A stretch of 6,471 bases of DNA, taken from NCBI GenBank assembly GCA_009926035.1, contig RFPQ01000048.1, positions 1 through 6,471 of the forward strand, written 5' to 3'. The stretch comes from Betaproteobacteria bacterium (GTDB lineage Bacteria; Pseudomonadota; Gammaproteobacteria; Burkholderiales; Methylophilaceae). Below, piece by piece: positions 6,305-6,471 of this stretch. The translations under genes and the position numbers were made by a program. Under the pieces are notes generated by a model. The model saw nothing but the letters and a program-made list of their open reading frames with translations, did not search any database and had not been told where the DNA came from. The first letter of the stretch is position 1. The number at the start of each line of letters is the position of its first letter.

Positions 6305-6471
6305 TTAAAGTTCACCATATGAATGCAGTCCCGATAAAAACATATTGACACCTAAAAAAGCAAAGGTAGTAATAACGAGCCCAATCACTGCCCACCAAGC
6401 CAAAATAGAGCCTCTTAGACCTTTAACGATTCGGTAATGGAGCCAAGCTGCATAATTTAACCAAACGATTA
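6305..6471 (-). CDS. ccsB: Cytochrome c biogenesis protein CcsB (CcsA/ResC family), C-terminal 54 residues
   Basis: Only the end of this gene is in the window; the reading frame is open from the right edge to TAA at 6307-6305. The visible 54 residues include WLNYAAWLHYRIVKGLRGS, then one membrane span (about 23-46, LAWWAVIGLVITTFAFLGVN), and end SGLHSYGEL. The FLGVN...GLHSYG ending is the conserved C-terminus of the CcsA/ResC family (called CcsB in bacterial annotation), which handles heme and ligates it to apocytochrome c outside the inner membrane in System II maturation. The histidine of LHSYG, five residues from the end, probably corresponds to a conserved heme-handling histidine. ResB would be expected upstream, outside the window. 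Identification rests on a short segment but the motif is distinctive. Confidence 0.8.
   Translation of the reverse strand, partial: IVWLNYAAWLHYRIVKGLRGSILAWWAVIGLVITTFAFLGVNMFLSGLHSYGEL

Overview
The window is a compact, AT-rich stretch (about 36% G+C, judged by eye from a few lines) of Gram-negative chromosome. Every supported gene lies on the minus strand, so transcription runs from the high coordinates to the low ones. The order is: end of a cytochrome c biogenesis gene (ccsB, partial), mlaF, mlaE, mlaD, mlaC, mlaB, a YadG/YadH-type ABC exporter pair, a BolA-family gene (ibaG), a CGFS monothiol glutaredoxin (grxD), and the first three quarters of murA, which runs off the left edge. There is no gene-free stretch longer than about 50 bases.

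The ten genes from mlaF to murA are spaced from a 4-base overlap to 48 bases apart, with two ATGA stop/start overlaps and two 3-base gaps. They look like one operon. In Escherichia coli the corresponding core is mlaFEDCB-ibaG-murA. Here yadG-yadH has been placed between mlaB and ibaG, and grxD between ibaG and murA. I recall this extended order from betaproteobacteria, and System II (CcsB/ResC-type) cytochrome c maturation also fits that class. Low G+C, tight packing and short spacers suggest a streamlined genome, for example a freshwater or marine Methylophilales lineage. That placement is inference from memory, not from a search.

Functionally, MlaFEDB is the inner-membrane ABC complex and MlaC the periplasmic shuttle that move phospholipids between the inner and outer membranes. 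YadGH is an ABC-2 type exporter of unknown substrate. IbaG and GrxD belong to two families known to pair around a [2Fe-2S] cluster. MurA performs the first committed step of peptidoglycan synthesis. The operon is therefore an envelope-maintenance block with an iron-sulfur/redox pair inside it.

All catalytic and binding motifs I could check are intact. The most useful annotation points are the TTG start of murA one base after the grxD stop, the truncated genes at both edges, and a few small sequence structures: a 16-bp palindrome over the mlaF start, a 7-bp-stem hairpin before yadG, and a C7 run in mlaE. I do not see an undescribed system here. The closest thing to an open question is why an uncharacterised exporter is embedded in the phospholipid-transport operon.
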